This document shows, piece by piece, positions 19,009 through 29,920 of a stretch of DNA of 64,000 bases. Made by a program: the position numbers and the translations under genes. Source of the DNA: Gymnothorax reevesii (taxonomy: Eukaryota > Chordata > Actinopteri > Anguilliformes > Muraenidae); contig CM056583.1 in the NCBI GenBank assembly GCA_029721435.1, positions 85,575,620 to 85,639,619 on the forward strand, given 5' to 3'. The notes under the pieces are model-generated. The model had not been told where the DNA came from. It made no database searches and was given only the letters and a program-made list of their open reading frames with translations. Position 1 is the stretch's first letter. Each line of letters begins with the position of its first letter.

Positions 19009-20398
19009 TTTCATTTATTTATAAGATGCTTTCGTCAAAAACAACTTCCAGTAAGCCCACAGAATGAGGTCACTGACACCAGAAGATAACAGGCCAGACA
19101 AGATACAATCCATTTAGTGAATTAGGTGACTTAAGTAATGAACAGATAGTGTGGATTAAATGGTAGGCAATTAGCAAGTAGATAGGTCCAAAACTTTATG
19201 GTGCAGTTTTTTTTTATCTTGTCCAAATCCAATGAACTGAGCAAATTACTGAACCTTGTATTCATCATTAAAGGAGCTGTGTCACAGTTACTGCACATGC
19301 TCACAACTTTGATGGAAGTAAATCCGCTCACCTGCAAGAACAAAGATATATTTCTCATTTATCATGATTATTGGCAATGGAAACTAGCTTACATTCTTAG
19401 TATCCCTCAGCTAAAGCTTAATATAGCGCTTTGAATCCTCAAATTTCCATATAAAGCGCCTTACTATAAAGAAGAATGATGCCAGAGTGACTGAAATATA
19501 TAAATACAAAACAATGATGAATTGGCGAGGATGGAATCAGATTATGACTTGCAGTCAAGCAGATTCACTTTCTTGAGAAGTTCATTCTGAGCATGTGCAG
19601 TATTCGTAACACAGCTCGTTCAACGTCCTGAAGAATTGAAGGCGAGACTCATTTTATTTTCTACGCTCATCGGTTTGGCTCCATAGCAAAAACGCCCAGA
19701 ACAATTGTGCATAAGGTTATAACGCACACATTTTTGAAGACTTGTAGACTAAACAAGCAGATCAGGACACTGAGTGATGGCAGAGTTTGCCCTTGACTGA
19801 CATGGCAGCCTTTTTTCAGAGTGGCCGCCAGCTATTTCTGTGTCTTTAAACTGAGCGACAATAATAATCTAACTTATCACTGTATGACACACTAGAATAC
19901 AATTCTCCTGAAACCTTTATTGCAGCATGTGTCACGCTGTGAGTTTTCAAGTTCTCTGTGCGTCACTGTTTGATTAATCTACCAGGCAGATCAGGACTGT
20001 AAATGCAGAAAGATGTACCACCACTGTCGTCATGGTGTGCGTCATCTGTCTGCTGCGCTTTCTTGATGTGAGAGCGAACATTGGAAAATAAAATAATTCA
20101 TGCAATCTATTGCAATTTGTCTCCATATTCATGCAGAGCGCTTTGCTGTTTTGTTTATATGTGTTGAACGGGTCAGTCTGGGCCAGTGTATTCGACACGA
20201 TCCTGTGCCATGGACCGTCATTGTGGCTCATTTGAAAACTTTCCCCTACATGATGAAAGTGATTATAAAAAGAGGCTTCACAGTTGTGGAATCTTTGTTC
20301 ATGTTAGATCAAAAATGGTTTGTTTAAATGTTCTTTGGGAGTTTCCCAGAGAGGCGAATCACACTGAAGGCCTCTGATTTGCATTAAGTAGCCTAAAC
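19009..20398. other. Unassigned DNA
   Basis: At 19013-19060 a weak relic of the fish repeat phrase for AAGCGACTTACA-like tails (GATGCTTTCGTCAAAAACAA) is present. Otherwise nothing is recognised. Confidence 0.4.
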
Positions 20399-20540
20399 CA
20401 GTGGTTCCCAAACTCGGTCCTGGAGACCCCCTGTGTATGCTGGTTTTTGTTCCAACCTCAATTGCAATTTAATCATTTTAACAAACTGCTAATTTTTATT
20501 GAGTGGGTGCTTTTGATTTTTAGAGCACAGTGGCTGACAG
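20399..20540 (+). mobile_element. Truncated hAT-type MITE end
   Basis: CAGTGGTTCCCAAACTCGGT at 20399-20418 is the same terminal repeat as the hAT MITE at 40022-40617, and it shares the following TGCTGGTTTT and CAATTGCAATT phrases. The right terminus is missing; SINE-like sequence follows. Confidence 0.65.
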
Positions 20541-20544
20541 GGGA

Positions 20545-21003
20545 AAATAAGGCATTGCGTTGCAGTGCAGAAGTGACAATCACGTCGCAAGTTCGAGCCC
20601 CGGTTGTACCAACCGGCAGTAGTCGGCAGCTTTTTCAGAGTAGCGCACAATTGGCTATAGCGCTACAGGGTTTCAAATTGGGAAGAGACTGTCAGAAATG
20701 GGAAATAAAATAAACAGCTTTGTTCATTGCTCAAGCACCAGAGGGGCCAGACGGGCGCTCGTCAGGTAGACTCTAAGCCTGGTCATGTCCGGGTATCCTC
20801 CGCCCTCGTTCTGAACCTGCGAAGACTCAACCCATGAGTGTATAAGAAGTGGTGGCTGACAGGCGCGTGCTTCGAAGAAGAGCCGTGAACTGTCTTCACT
20901 CTCCTGAATTGGCAAACGAGCAAGACTTGTACATAGTTCACCATTTGGGTATTCCAGATTCGGGTGGGATTGGAGGTGCCAAATTTATTTAAAAAAAAAA
21001 AAA
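20545..21003 (+). mobile_element. tRNA-derived SINE with poly-A tail
   Basis: A box B-type GTTCGAGCC (20591-20599) sits in GCAAGTTCGAGCCCCGG, then a CAACCGGCAGTAGTCGGCAG phrase, and the copy ends at a poly-A run around 20989-21003 after GGTGCCAAATTTATTT. The GTGGCTGACAGG phrase occurs twice (about 20530 and 20853), so two partial SINEs or a dimer are possible. Box A is not clear, so it is an old copy. Confidence 0.5.
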
Positions 21004-21895
21004 ACATGCAAACCACAAAACCAAATGCAAGAGAAAAACACTCCATATCCACATCAACACAGCGGTAGTGCTCCCAGCCTCTGTGGAGGGCGCCAATTCG
21101 AACAGCAGTGACTCTGCTCAAAGTTCATAACACCTTCATAACACCTTATATAGTTATATATATACACCTTATAGAGTTACCTCAAACCAGTTTAAAACAT
21201 TTTTTTAGCATCCATAATCATCAAATCAGCCTTCAAACATTCATTCAGGGACATTTCATTTGTTATAAAAAAAATAAATGTTTTCAGAGATTTTGTTTAT
21301 TACCCATATTTTTGCCTCAATACACATGTGGGCCTGATTTTTTTTTGTGCTCATTACCTGCAATCGTATTTTTCAACTCATTTTTGCCAAAAATTGTAGA
21401 GGAGTAATATACTATTACTATTACTTTGTATGTTGCCCTGCAATTAGACAAATCCATTGAATTATACAATGCAGCAAAACTGCTTGTTTTTTTTTACATT
21501 TTGTGCACAATGGAGATTTCCACATTTTTCTGAAATGAAAATCATTGCCTGAGAACATTTTCAAAGATCATCTCTGTATGTCAAAAAGGGCCATTCCTTT
21601 TTCCCTGTGCCCCCATTTGGCCCGTTTCCTTGTAGAATTTCCCTGACCTCATTCTCAATATTAAAATCTGATCAGTTAAACTAAATAAATGAAGAGTTTC
21701 ATTGCAACACGCAATAAATTTCTGAACCACCACTGCAAGAAGACCATCATTGGCAGGCTGGTTGTTATGCTCAGAAGGATTAACAAACAGCTATGCGGGC
21801 TGATTGAATAATAACAGATGATAATTGGATTATTAGCAGCAGTGCGCTCCGTGGTCTAACAGACCGATGAGCTGGATGGCAGGAGGTGTGTCCTT
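21004..21895. other. Unassigned DNA
   Basis: AT-rich with no recognised family. ATATATACACC-type short repeats near 21147-21168. Confidence 0.4.
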
Positions 21896-22000
21896 ACGGT
21901 GCCCCCACACGAGGCGCCACTCCCAGTGTGCCTGATCTTTGGCGAGCAGGGCACCCTCTGGGGCACGGAGCAGGCTGGTCCGTATGGGCTCGGAAGTCAC

Positions 22001-22150
22001 TCAGGATTTTTGGATTTCATTGCGAACCACCCAGCTCCTCTCCTCTGGATCATAGCCTTCCCAGTGTACCAGGTATTGTAGTTTGCCTGCTCTTCTTCTG
22101 GATTGGAGCAGGCTGCACACCCGGTAGGCTGGTTCTCCATCAACCTCCAG
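22001..22150 (-). other. Chromodomain segment of the chromovirus
   Basis: [19 protein letters not shown] followed by [19 protein letters not shown] is a clear chromodomain at the C-terminal end of a gypsy integrase. In this group it directs insertion towards particular chromatin marks. The aromatic YLVHW and EGY core is preserved although the rest of pol is decayed. Confidence 0.8.
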
Positions 22151-23576
22151 GACAGGGGGATGGTATTCAGGAGGAGTAGCCTCTGCCACGCATCCAACAT
22201 ACACCAGCCTAAGCAGAGAAACATGAAAATAATTATGTAGTACTTTGACGGAATATGTGGATTCATTGACACGGAAGGGGCCAATGCACTGTGGGCTCAA
22301 TTTCCTGCTGGGCAGGCAGGGGCACAAGTCCCTTGTTGAGAGCCAAACATGATCCCCCGGCTGGTATTGGGGGGAGTCCCAATGTCTCAGGTCTGTCTGG
22401 ATCTTGTGGTGTTGGAGAGCTGTTTGGATCTGGTAGTTGGTAGTCTCTCAGACCTTCTCCAGTTCCTTGAACCAGGCATCCACTGCCGAGACTTCCGTCT
22501 GGCTCTGGTCTCACAGGCACAGGAGAGGTTGTCGTCCTAGCATGCACTGGGAGTGAGTCTAGTGGAGGCGATCTTGAGAGAATTTTGAGCATATACTGCC
22601 TAGGGCAGGTATTTGGACCACTCCCTTTGGTGCTGATGGCAGTGGACTCTGAGGAACCTGTCCGCCTGCCCATTATCTTCGGGGTGGTGTCTCGAGGTGA
22701 GGCTTAAGGTGGCTCTCAGTTTCTTGAGAAATGCCCACCATACTCGGGATGTGAATTGAGGCCCATGGTCTGAGACGATGTCCTCCAGAAGGCCAAAGTT
22801 GGGGAATATCTGCTCGAATACTGTATGCGCAATTTGGAGTGCAGATGGTAAAGCAGGGAATGGCACAAATTTGCAAAATTTTGAGAACCAATGTACCACC
22901 ACAAAAATGCAACTGTTACCCTCAGATAGAGGTAGATCAGTCACAAAGTTGGTGGCAAGGTGGCAGAAGGGCTGATGTGGCATGGGTAGTGGGTTTAGTT
23001 TTCCCGCAGGCGGCAGTCTGGGTGTCTTGGAGATAAGTGCACAGCTGCCTCCACATCGGCGACCAGGTGGGGCCACCAGTAGCTCAGACAGATGAGGTTG
23101 GTATTTCTCTTAATTCCTGGGTGTCCTGCTGACAGGGATGTATGGGCCGACAAAATTACTTGTTCATGAAGGGTTACAGGAACAAACGTCTTACCCACCG
23201 CCACCAAGGTCAGAGGGGGACTCTTAGTTTCCTTGGCTATTTCCCAGTCGAGCTGCCACCTGATCGGGGTGAGGATGCAGGAGGAGGGCAGGATTAGTTC
23301 TTTGGCTTCCCAGTCCCTCTCCATCTCGTACTGTCGGGATAGTGCATCAGCCTTAATATTTTTGAAACCAAGTCGATAGGTTGATGAAAATTGAAAACGA
23401 GTAAAAAAGAGTGCCCACCTTGCCTGTTGAGGATTGACCCTTTGTGCTTTCCACAGGTACTCCAAGTTGCAGTGATTGGTGAGGGAAAAAATGGATGATG
23501 TGCCCCCTCCAACTAATGTCTCCACTCCTCGAGCCCCAGCTTGATTGCCAGCAGCTCCCGGTTCCTGACGTCGTAA

Positions 23577-23657
23577 CTAAAGCACCTATAACTAAAAACC
23601 CAATAGGTCACACTTGACTTGACTTGACTTGTGGGGTTTTAGTAATCAGTGCTTCAA
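23577..23657 (-). mobile_element. Palindromic mini-element, copy A
   Basis: Read on the minus strand it starts TTGAAGCACTGATTAC, runs through AAAACCCC, AAGTC pentamers and GGGTTTTTAG, and ends AGGTGCTTTAG. It cuts the chromovirus RNase H frame exactly between the codons for EAN and YDV, so its ends can be set by the broken protein. This copy has the most decayed second arm (TATAACTAAAAACCC on the plus strand) and three AAGTC units. Confidence 0.8.
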
Positions 23658-24162
23658 TTGGCTTCTGCGGCCGTAAGCTTGTGGGAGAAATATACATGGG
23701 GATACAGCTTGTCTGGGGTCCCATGCCATTGTGACAGCAGAGCTCCTACCACATCATTAGAGGCATTTACCTCCATTATGAAGGGCTTGTCTGGGTCTGG
23801 TAATTTGAGAATGGGTACAGTGAGGAACAGATTCTAAAGGGTATTGAAGCCTATTGCACATCCGGGTCCTATCCCAAGCATTTGGGTTTCCCTCTGAATA
23901 GCCGTGTTAAGGGATGGGCGACGGTTCTGACGGTTCTTATGAATCGGCAATAGAAGTTTGCAAAACCCATGAATCTCCAGAATTGCTTTATCGTCTGTGG
24001 GATTGGCCATTCCGCTTCTGCCTTCACCTTCTTCATCTCCGTAGCCACTCCCTCTGGTCCTATTACACATCCCAGGAAGGAGACGGAAGAGGTGTGGAAG
24101 ATGCATTTCTCTGTTTTTACAAAGAGATGATGTTGCAGCAAGTGCACAAATACTCTCCTCAC

Positions 24163-25039
24163 TACAGATGATATCTGGGTTAAATGCATCACTAACATAC
24201 ACACCTCCTCTATATGCATAAGACATGGGTAAATACAAATTCAGGTCCTTAACAGAATTCATTATTCTAATGACAGATTAGCAAAAATATATCCATCTAT
24301 TCACCCCATCTGTCCCAGATGGTCCCTATTTATTGAATATGTGAAGGAGTTAAATTTCTAATAGATCACGTCATTCAAGTGATATGTCTATTTGATATGT
24401 CTGACAAGTCCACTGATACTGTGCTTCGGCACTGACATTTTTAATGATGGATCCTTTTTAAAAAAAAAACAACATGTGGCTGTCATGCTTTATCGATGTT
24501 TAATCGGTCGTCATTATCATTCTCTCAAGATCACTATGGCCGTTATCGTGTTTGAAATCTTGTCAAATGTCGATGGGCCTGTTTATCGATTTATTTATTT
24601 TTCTATTGTTATAATTATTTTTCATCATTATTACTATTACTATTATTTTTTAAATATCTAAATACATATATATTTTATGTATTACTTTTATTTGCTTTTC
24701 TCTTTCATTTGTGTACTCTTAGTCTCAAGGGAGGGTATATGGGGTGGGTTATGGGGAAGGTATATGGGGTGGGTTACAGGGAGGGTATATGGGGAAGGTA
24801 TGTAGGGAGGGTATATGGGGTGGGTTACAGGGAGGGTATATGGGGAGGGTATGTGGAGAGGGTTACAGGGAGGGTATATGGGGAGGGTATGTAGGGAGGG
24901 TATATGGGGAGGGTTACAAGGAGGGTATACGGGGAGAGTTATGGGGAGGTATACAGGATTATGTTCACTGATGTTCTGTATGTCTGTAAATGTTTGATTC
25001 TTCATATAACTGAAAACCTGTTAAATGAAGTCTTTAAAA
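24163..25039 (+). mobile_element. 877-bp retroposed insertion inside the chromovirus
   Basis: Flanked by a 15-bp direct repeat AAATACTCTCCTCAC (24148-24162 and 25040-25054) that belongs to the chromovirus RT codons VRRVF. It ends with an A-rich tail (TTTAAAA) just before the second repeat. A-tail plus a 15-bp duplication is the mark of LINE-type target-primed insertion. The body has no recognisable protein. It carries a G-rich minisatellite at 24728-24955. Confidence 0.8.
24728..24955 (+). repeat. G-rich minisatellite (GGGTATATGGGG units)
   Basis: About 230 bp of variants of GGAGGGTATATGGGG alternating with GGTTACAGG and GGTATGTAGG. Several stretches have four closely spaced G3+ runs, for example 24729-24748 and 24805-24824, fitting the quadruplex pattern on the plus strand. 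Confidence 0.9.
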
Positions 25040-25175
25040 AAATACTCTCCTCACATGCTCCTCATGATCCCGAGAGTAGATCAGGATATTGTCTAGGTGG
25101 ATAATGACGAATCTGCCCATCATCACTCTCAGCACGTCGTTTATGAAGGACTGAAACGAGTCCTCTGACGGTGGA
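25040..25175 (-). pseudogene. Chromovirus RT palm fragment, upstream side of the insertion
   Basis: On the minus strand: FQSFINDVLRVMMG, then HLDNILIYSRDHEEHVRRVF, which joins to the part left of 24162 across the insertion. The catalytic YxDD of reverse transcriptase is here HLDN, so two of its four positions are changed. No earlier RT, protease or gag sequence is recognisable beyond about 25175. Confidence 0.8.
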
Positions 25176-25229
25176 AGACACCTTTTTAGCACAACCTCTG
25201 GGTACTACGAGTACTGAGTTATGCTGTAT

Positions 25230-25299
25230 GGCTTTCTTAACAAATATGCAGAAAAATAAGAAATCAGGAAGGGGGCAAATACTTTTTCACAGCACTGTA
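25230..25299 (-). mobile_element. Orphan Tc1-like terminal repeat
   Basis: AAATCAGGAAGGGGGCAAAT followed by ACTTTTTCACAGCACTGTA at 25261-25299 is the end of a widespread fish Tc1 family. A second orphan copy is at 62766-62816. No transposase is attached. Confidence 0.65.
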
Positions 25300-27042
25300 G
25301 ATTATACAACAAAATAAAAAGGAATCGGGGGTCCTTTAAGACTAGGTTTACAGAGTGGCAGGCAGACTGACCGCACGTTAGTTAGGTAAAGCAGTATCTA
25401 CACGTGACTGCGGATAAGGCTGGATGGCAGGAAGGATGACCTTACAGACATGTAATTATGCACCTCTGTTCGATTCACTTACTGAAGCGTTCATGTGGAC
25501 TGTTCACATGGAATCATCAATCTGAGTGGAAAAAAAAATGTGTGCATTTGTAAACATGGCCACTGTTCCCGTCCAGCTCACAGGCTCTGGCCAGTGCAGG
25601 TCCAATGGCTTCATCAAGTGCTATCAGATCATCTTTCCCCTTGTTCTGGGCCCGCATGTCCGGAAACTGGGCCAGGAGTTCTTTCTTAAGTCATGTGGTG
25701 TGTGCTCTCACTTTGTATTTGAGAGAAGGAGGGTCAGGTTGCTGGCTGAAAAGTTGCGTAAAGTTGAGGTCTAAATCAGTGTTTCTCAAACATTGTTGAG
25801 TCTGGGCCTATAATACATGGCCCTCTGACTCCAGGTGCGATAGTCCAGACTAGGAATCATGTGCGGAGACAGACTTGCAACGGGTAATTCCTCGGCGGCA
25901 GTATGGTGGTGACGGATCCCAGGGGAGGATAGACTGGGACGGAGCCCCAGAGAAGAGGAGACAGTTCATCACTGGTGTAATACGCAGTTGAGCTGCTGTC
26001 GCCAGCCAGTGGTTTCCGGCGTGCTGCCAGATGTTTAAGCACTTGCCAGCACTGGACTGCCGACGAGAAGAGGGTTGATGCTTGAGAGAAATTCAGGCCC
26101 AGTCCTGGCCCCAGCTCAGGTTTGGAAGTGCTGACAGAGAGACGGAGCTCAGAGTAGAGTGGCACAATTCAGTTCAGATGGCACAAGGGGCGTGTCCATT
26201 CCCAGCCAGCGGCGTTCTGGGACAGCCTCCAGATGGAGTGCCCACCTTGCCAGAGCAGAACTGGCAGATGGCGGAGCAGGACTGGGGAGTTTAGCAGCAA
26301 TGAAATCCCAATACTGATGACTGCAGAAATATTGAGAGGTTGTTCCTAATAAAATGGGCAAAGAAACAAACTAAAGTATCATTAATAGGATCACGGCGCC
26401 AGTCCTAGGAACCGAAAGTAAGGCTGGGGAGATTGTTCCTATTAACTGAAGTTGAAAGAGAGTTTTCATATTTAACAATCATTAAAGCTTACAAATAATG
26501 CAATGCAATGATGTGCTCAGGCACGTGTTACAGTTCATTTACTTAAAGCAATAATTGAATGATAATTGACTTGAACTGTCCTCTCCATTTGTAGAGTCCC
26601 GACCAGCTCTTAACTCACACTTTTCACAGAAGCTACTCAGCTCGGGAGAAGTAGCAGCACTGCGAGAATAATTAAGATAACAGTGTATTTGGTTTAAGGG
26701 CCTGGAATATTTCTATTCAATTCTACATGCCATGACTATGTTAGACCCATTTGCTCTTACTTCATATTTCTCCTCTCGAACTTGTTTGAACTACTCATTG
26801 TTTTGCGCTGCTCCAGCTGTTTGAATTTGTTTGAATTTTTAAAAAAACCCTTTCAGTTGTCTCACCTTCGTTTTTTTAGGCTTTGTGACATTTTTTTCAT
26901 CACATGAGGGCATTAGTCCACCTGATTGGATGTTCAGCAGCCATCAGGCAACAGCTTCCCCCGCCCCTTTCTTTTGAAAAAAAAAAAAAGAAATACACTC
27001 CAATTTAAATTCGCAATATATATTTTTTTGATTGAGTCTTAT
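25300..27042. other. Unassigned DNA
   Basis: At 25777 a hAT-like end CAGTGTTTCTCAAAC occurs alone. From about 25860 to 26300 the DNA is GC-richer with overlapping open frames of up to 102 codons on the minus strand; no protein family was recognised. The rest is AT-rich. Confidence 0.4.
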
Positions 27043-27385
27043 TATATCCCCGAAATATGAGTTTCGGGGATATCATGGTGCCACCACTGCATCCGCAGAT
27101 TTTAGCCGTTAGCCTGATAACTCACAAAATTCTTCACATCAGCTTCTCATTTTTAGCATATGGGTAGATTTGGTAAAGAGGATGAACTGATTAGATTTTG
27201 GGGAAGTATGTACTCCTGGTTTGCCACCAGGTGGCACTATATATTGAAAAAAATCAGTTTTTTAACCATATCTCTAGAGCAATTACTTACACAGACCTCA
27301 AATTGGCCTCATATTGTAGGTCAAGTAATGGGGAATCTAATTAAGGGGGCTTCGATGATTGGGGAATTTCGGGGATATACCCCTT
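27043..27385. repeat. Hairpin-ended repeat (TATCCCCGAAA type)
   Basis: Opens with a near-perfect hairpin: TATCCCCGAAA, a short loop, TTTCGGGGATA (27045-27072). The right end near 27365-27382 repeats TTTCGGGGATATACCCC. Between them lies a palindromic GCCACCAGGTGGC, discussed separately. No coding capacity. Confidence 0.55.
27224..27237 (+). promoter_or_regulatory. CTCF core consensus match
   Basis: CCACCAGGTGGCAC fits every position of CCASYAGRKGGCRS. It is inside the hairpin-ended repeat and is itself nearly palindromic, so it also reads well on the other strand. Binding is not shown by sequence alone. Confidence 0.45.
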
Positions 27386-29499
27386 GCTGTCGGCAGCCAA
27401 TAGCGTAGGCCTAGTTTCTAGATGCATCTTGGATGGGGAAAATGCATAGTTGTATGTTTCCCTTTCCCGGAACATAATTCTGGTCTAAACAGGTTAAATT
27501 ATTTCACAGAAAAGTTGACTCCGTCCCCCACCTGCACAAGTCCTGATGTTTTTCGCACTCAGCCGGGCATAATACATCACAGCAGCATTACTCTCCATAA
27601 TGACCATGCGCAGACAGCTCCAAATGCAGACAGCAGGCTGATGGAGCAGTCACATGTCCATCGAACCAGCTATCAAAAGGAGTCAGGACTACTCCACCTC
27701 ATTCGATCAGCTTGTATTTTCACTCGGATTGCGGTATTTTTTCCTGTCTGAGGGGTTTACGTGGGGTCATTTCATTCTGATTGAGCTTCAGTCTGATTAC
27801 AATTGTTCCACATAAACGTGGCAAGTTATGCAGAACACATCACAGGTGCTGCACAGATTTTACAGGACCATATCTTTGGAAAAGCTAAACACTTTGCAGA
27901 GCTCCCAGCAAAATATTGAGAACAGTCTATACCACCCCTACTGCAGCTTGCCCAAGTAAACATGGTACTTGATGAAGTATCAAGGACCAGCATGACCACA
28001 CATCACATGCTGCACCATAAACTGCCAAGCTTTTAAAATTCAAAAGCATCAAGCGCAGGTGAACGAATGACACCACTCCATTTGTCTCCAGACACACTGC
28101 CCAGGAGGCACCTGTTTCCACTTACACAAAATTGATGTCGCGCACTCACACATGAGAGAAGGTTTGGGTCGATAGGCTTTCCACCTGGGCGTGAGCATCT
28201 CCTATAACCCAGCTCTTCATCCTTTAACACAGATGGGAAAGAGTATATGCTAACGATTCCAGAGAGCGCATGCAGTCTGCCCTCCCGAGATGCACCGTGG
28301 TGTGTTCACAACTGTCGTTATTGACAACAGAGATCATAATCAAAGTTCAGCTACATCAAACGAAATATTTTTCATCAGCTTTCATGAGAATTTTTTTTCC
28401 TTTGCTTCAATTTGTCAGGATGATCAGAGGATGCTAATTTCTGATCAATAGTCATAGTTATCCATTTAAATGCAGCCATGTTCTTCCTCATATTGGCATT
28501 CCAGTATTTTTTATTTTATTTTTTTTGGCCATGGGACGAAGACCAAAAACTCACTCAGTTACTTCTTCTTCTTGGTTTGGACACTATCTTTGAAGTGCTA
28601 CTGCTCTGTTTTTAATGAATGTATTGTCATGAAACTTGATGAGTGTGTTCTACATGTCAGTGTGCAGGCGTGGACCGAGCCCGATCCAAAAAGGGCACAA
28701 GGACCTGACAAGAACCTACCTATTACACGTCATCGTCATGAAAATGTAGTTCATTTTTTTCATTCTCATAATTCCAGTGAAGTATTATGCAGTGAAATGT
28801 TCCTAAGGCCTTCACCCAAGGAGATCACCATCCATGTTTTTCGTGTCAATTATGTCATCTGCTTCTTCCATCAGGTTGAAGAGCTTCACTCAGAAATAAA
28901 ACACAATGATGGCGGCCATTTTGTAAGATGGCTGTCATGGTCATCAGGGGCAGAATCTGCAGTGACCTAAAATCCAGATCTGTTCTGAATATATTAATTG
29001 ACCAGTACGCCAAATTTCATATTTTCATCAACTGTATAAAATGTCTGCTATTCCATCTCCTTGTACATTTGTAAAAAATTTTAAAGCATTTTATTGCAAT
29101 TTGTTATTCTACATTACTGTGAAGCGTTTCATTGGTGTTTGTAGTGTAATGAATTTACCCATTAAAAATGAAGTATAAACTTACTCAATAACAGACCATT
29201 TTTATTCATCTTCGTCCCTGCTGTGCCATCAATCGCACTAAAGTTTGGCATGAGGCAGGAGTACAGGGGAAAGCAATGTCTCAGCACAACCATACATCTT
29301 AATAAAAAACTTATCATCGACTATCAGCTTACTTTAATTGCATTTATTTTGCATTGGTTAATGCATAAATGAGGTCACTGACATTTTAGTCCCAAAGTGT
29401 AAGAATTATGAAAGCAATGAGGGGGAAATTTAAACTCATCACTGGCCATTTTTTCCCTGTTCACAGGATTTGCCGTTAATTGCTAACTTGCAACAAAGC
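27386..29499. other. Unassigned DNA
   Basis: An open frame of 166 codons at 28470-28970 resembles no known protein and is rich in F and S from T-rich DNA. Nothing else is recognised. Confidence 0.4.
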
Positions 29500-29920
29500 A
29501 CTCCCATAGTTGTAAATTAACGCTGCAAGATCCTCTGTTCATAACCCACAGCTCCAGTAATTGAGGATGAGATGCTTCACTGATGAATATGTATGCAAGT
29601 TCTCATACCTGCCATATTAAATTGCCTTCGTGCATGAATGTTTTGTTTTCCATTTTTGTTGATGGATAAGAAATGATATGAAAATCTGCACAAAGTTCTG
29701 CAGGTCATTTATTTTTCGCATTATTGTCAAGGCAATGAGATAAACAAGCAAGGCCACCTCTGTCTAGTGACTCGCATGGAAAATTCCAGCTACTTGTCCA
29801 CAGCATTTAAATCTCTCAGCAAAGCCTCAACCTGTAGCGTTAGCATCTCTTCGTTGGCATGCAGAGAGGGCCCCAGCCTCAGATGCTGCCGTAAGTGAGC
29901 AGGTGTGGAGATGGGTGGCA
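29500..29920. other. Possible conserved non-coding block
   Basis: Unique-looking, no repeat signature, with phrases such as TGCAAGTTCTCATACCTGCC and CATGGAAAATTCCAGCTACT. It is typical in style of vertebrate conserved non-coding elements, but this is an impression only. Confidence 0.2.

Larger units (their letters stand above)
21990..24162 (-). pseudogene. Degraded chromovirus (Ty3/gypsy) pol: RT thumb to chromodomain
   Basis: On the minus strand from right to left: RT thumb/connection (FLGCVIGPEGV, RFMGFANFYCRFIR near 24040-23960); RNase H ([18 protein letters not shown] near 23700-23660, then YDVRNRELLAIKLG near 23570); TDHCNLEYLW and ADALSRQ near 23470-23320; zinc domain (GHPGIKRNTN near 23110); integrase core (SDHGPQF near 22760); chromodomain ([15 protein letters not shown] near 22060). 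Integrase comes after RT, the ordinary gypsy order, opposite to the Gmr1-like element. Frameshifts break it throughout. The first integrase Asp is Asn (NFVTDLP) and the Glu region reads NGQADRF, so two of three catalytic residues look lost. A 79-bp palindrome is inserted at 23577-23657. Confidence 0.85.

Noticed and set aside
21869..21905. Similarity of GCTGGATGGCAGGAGG to 25419-25435 as chromovirus LTRs
   Set aside because: Only about 16 bases match and the flanks do not; too short to call LTRs.
22001..22327. Chromodomain frame as a host gene
   Set aside because: It continues directly from a degraded gypsy integrase on the same strand, so it is retroelement sequence.
24728..24955. CRISPR array
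   Set aside because: Units are tandem and diverged with no unique spacers, and the genome is eukaryotic.
28470..28970. 166-codon plus-strand frame
   Set aside because: The longest unexplained frame, but rich in F/S/H from T-rich DNA, without domain, splice or promoter support.
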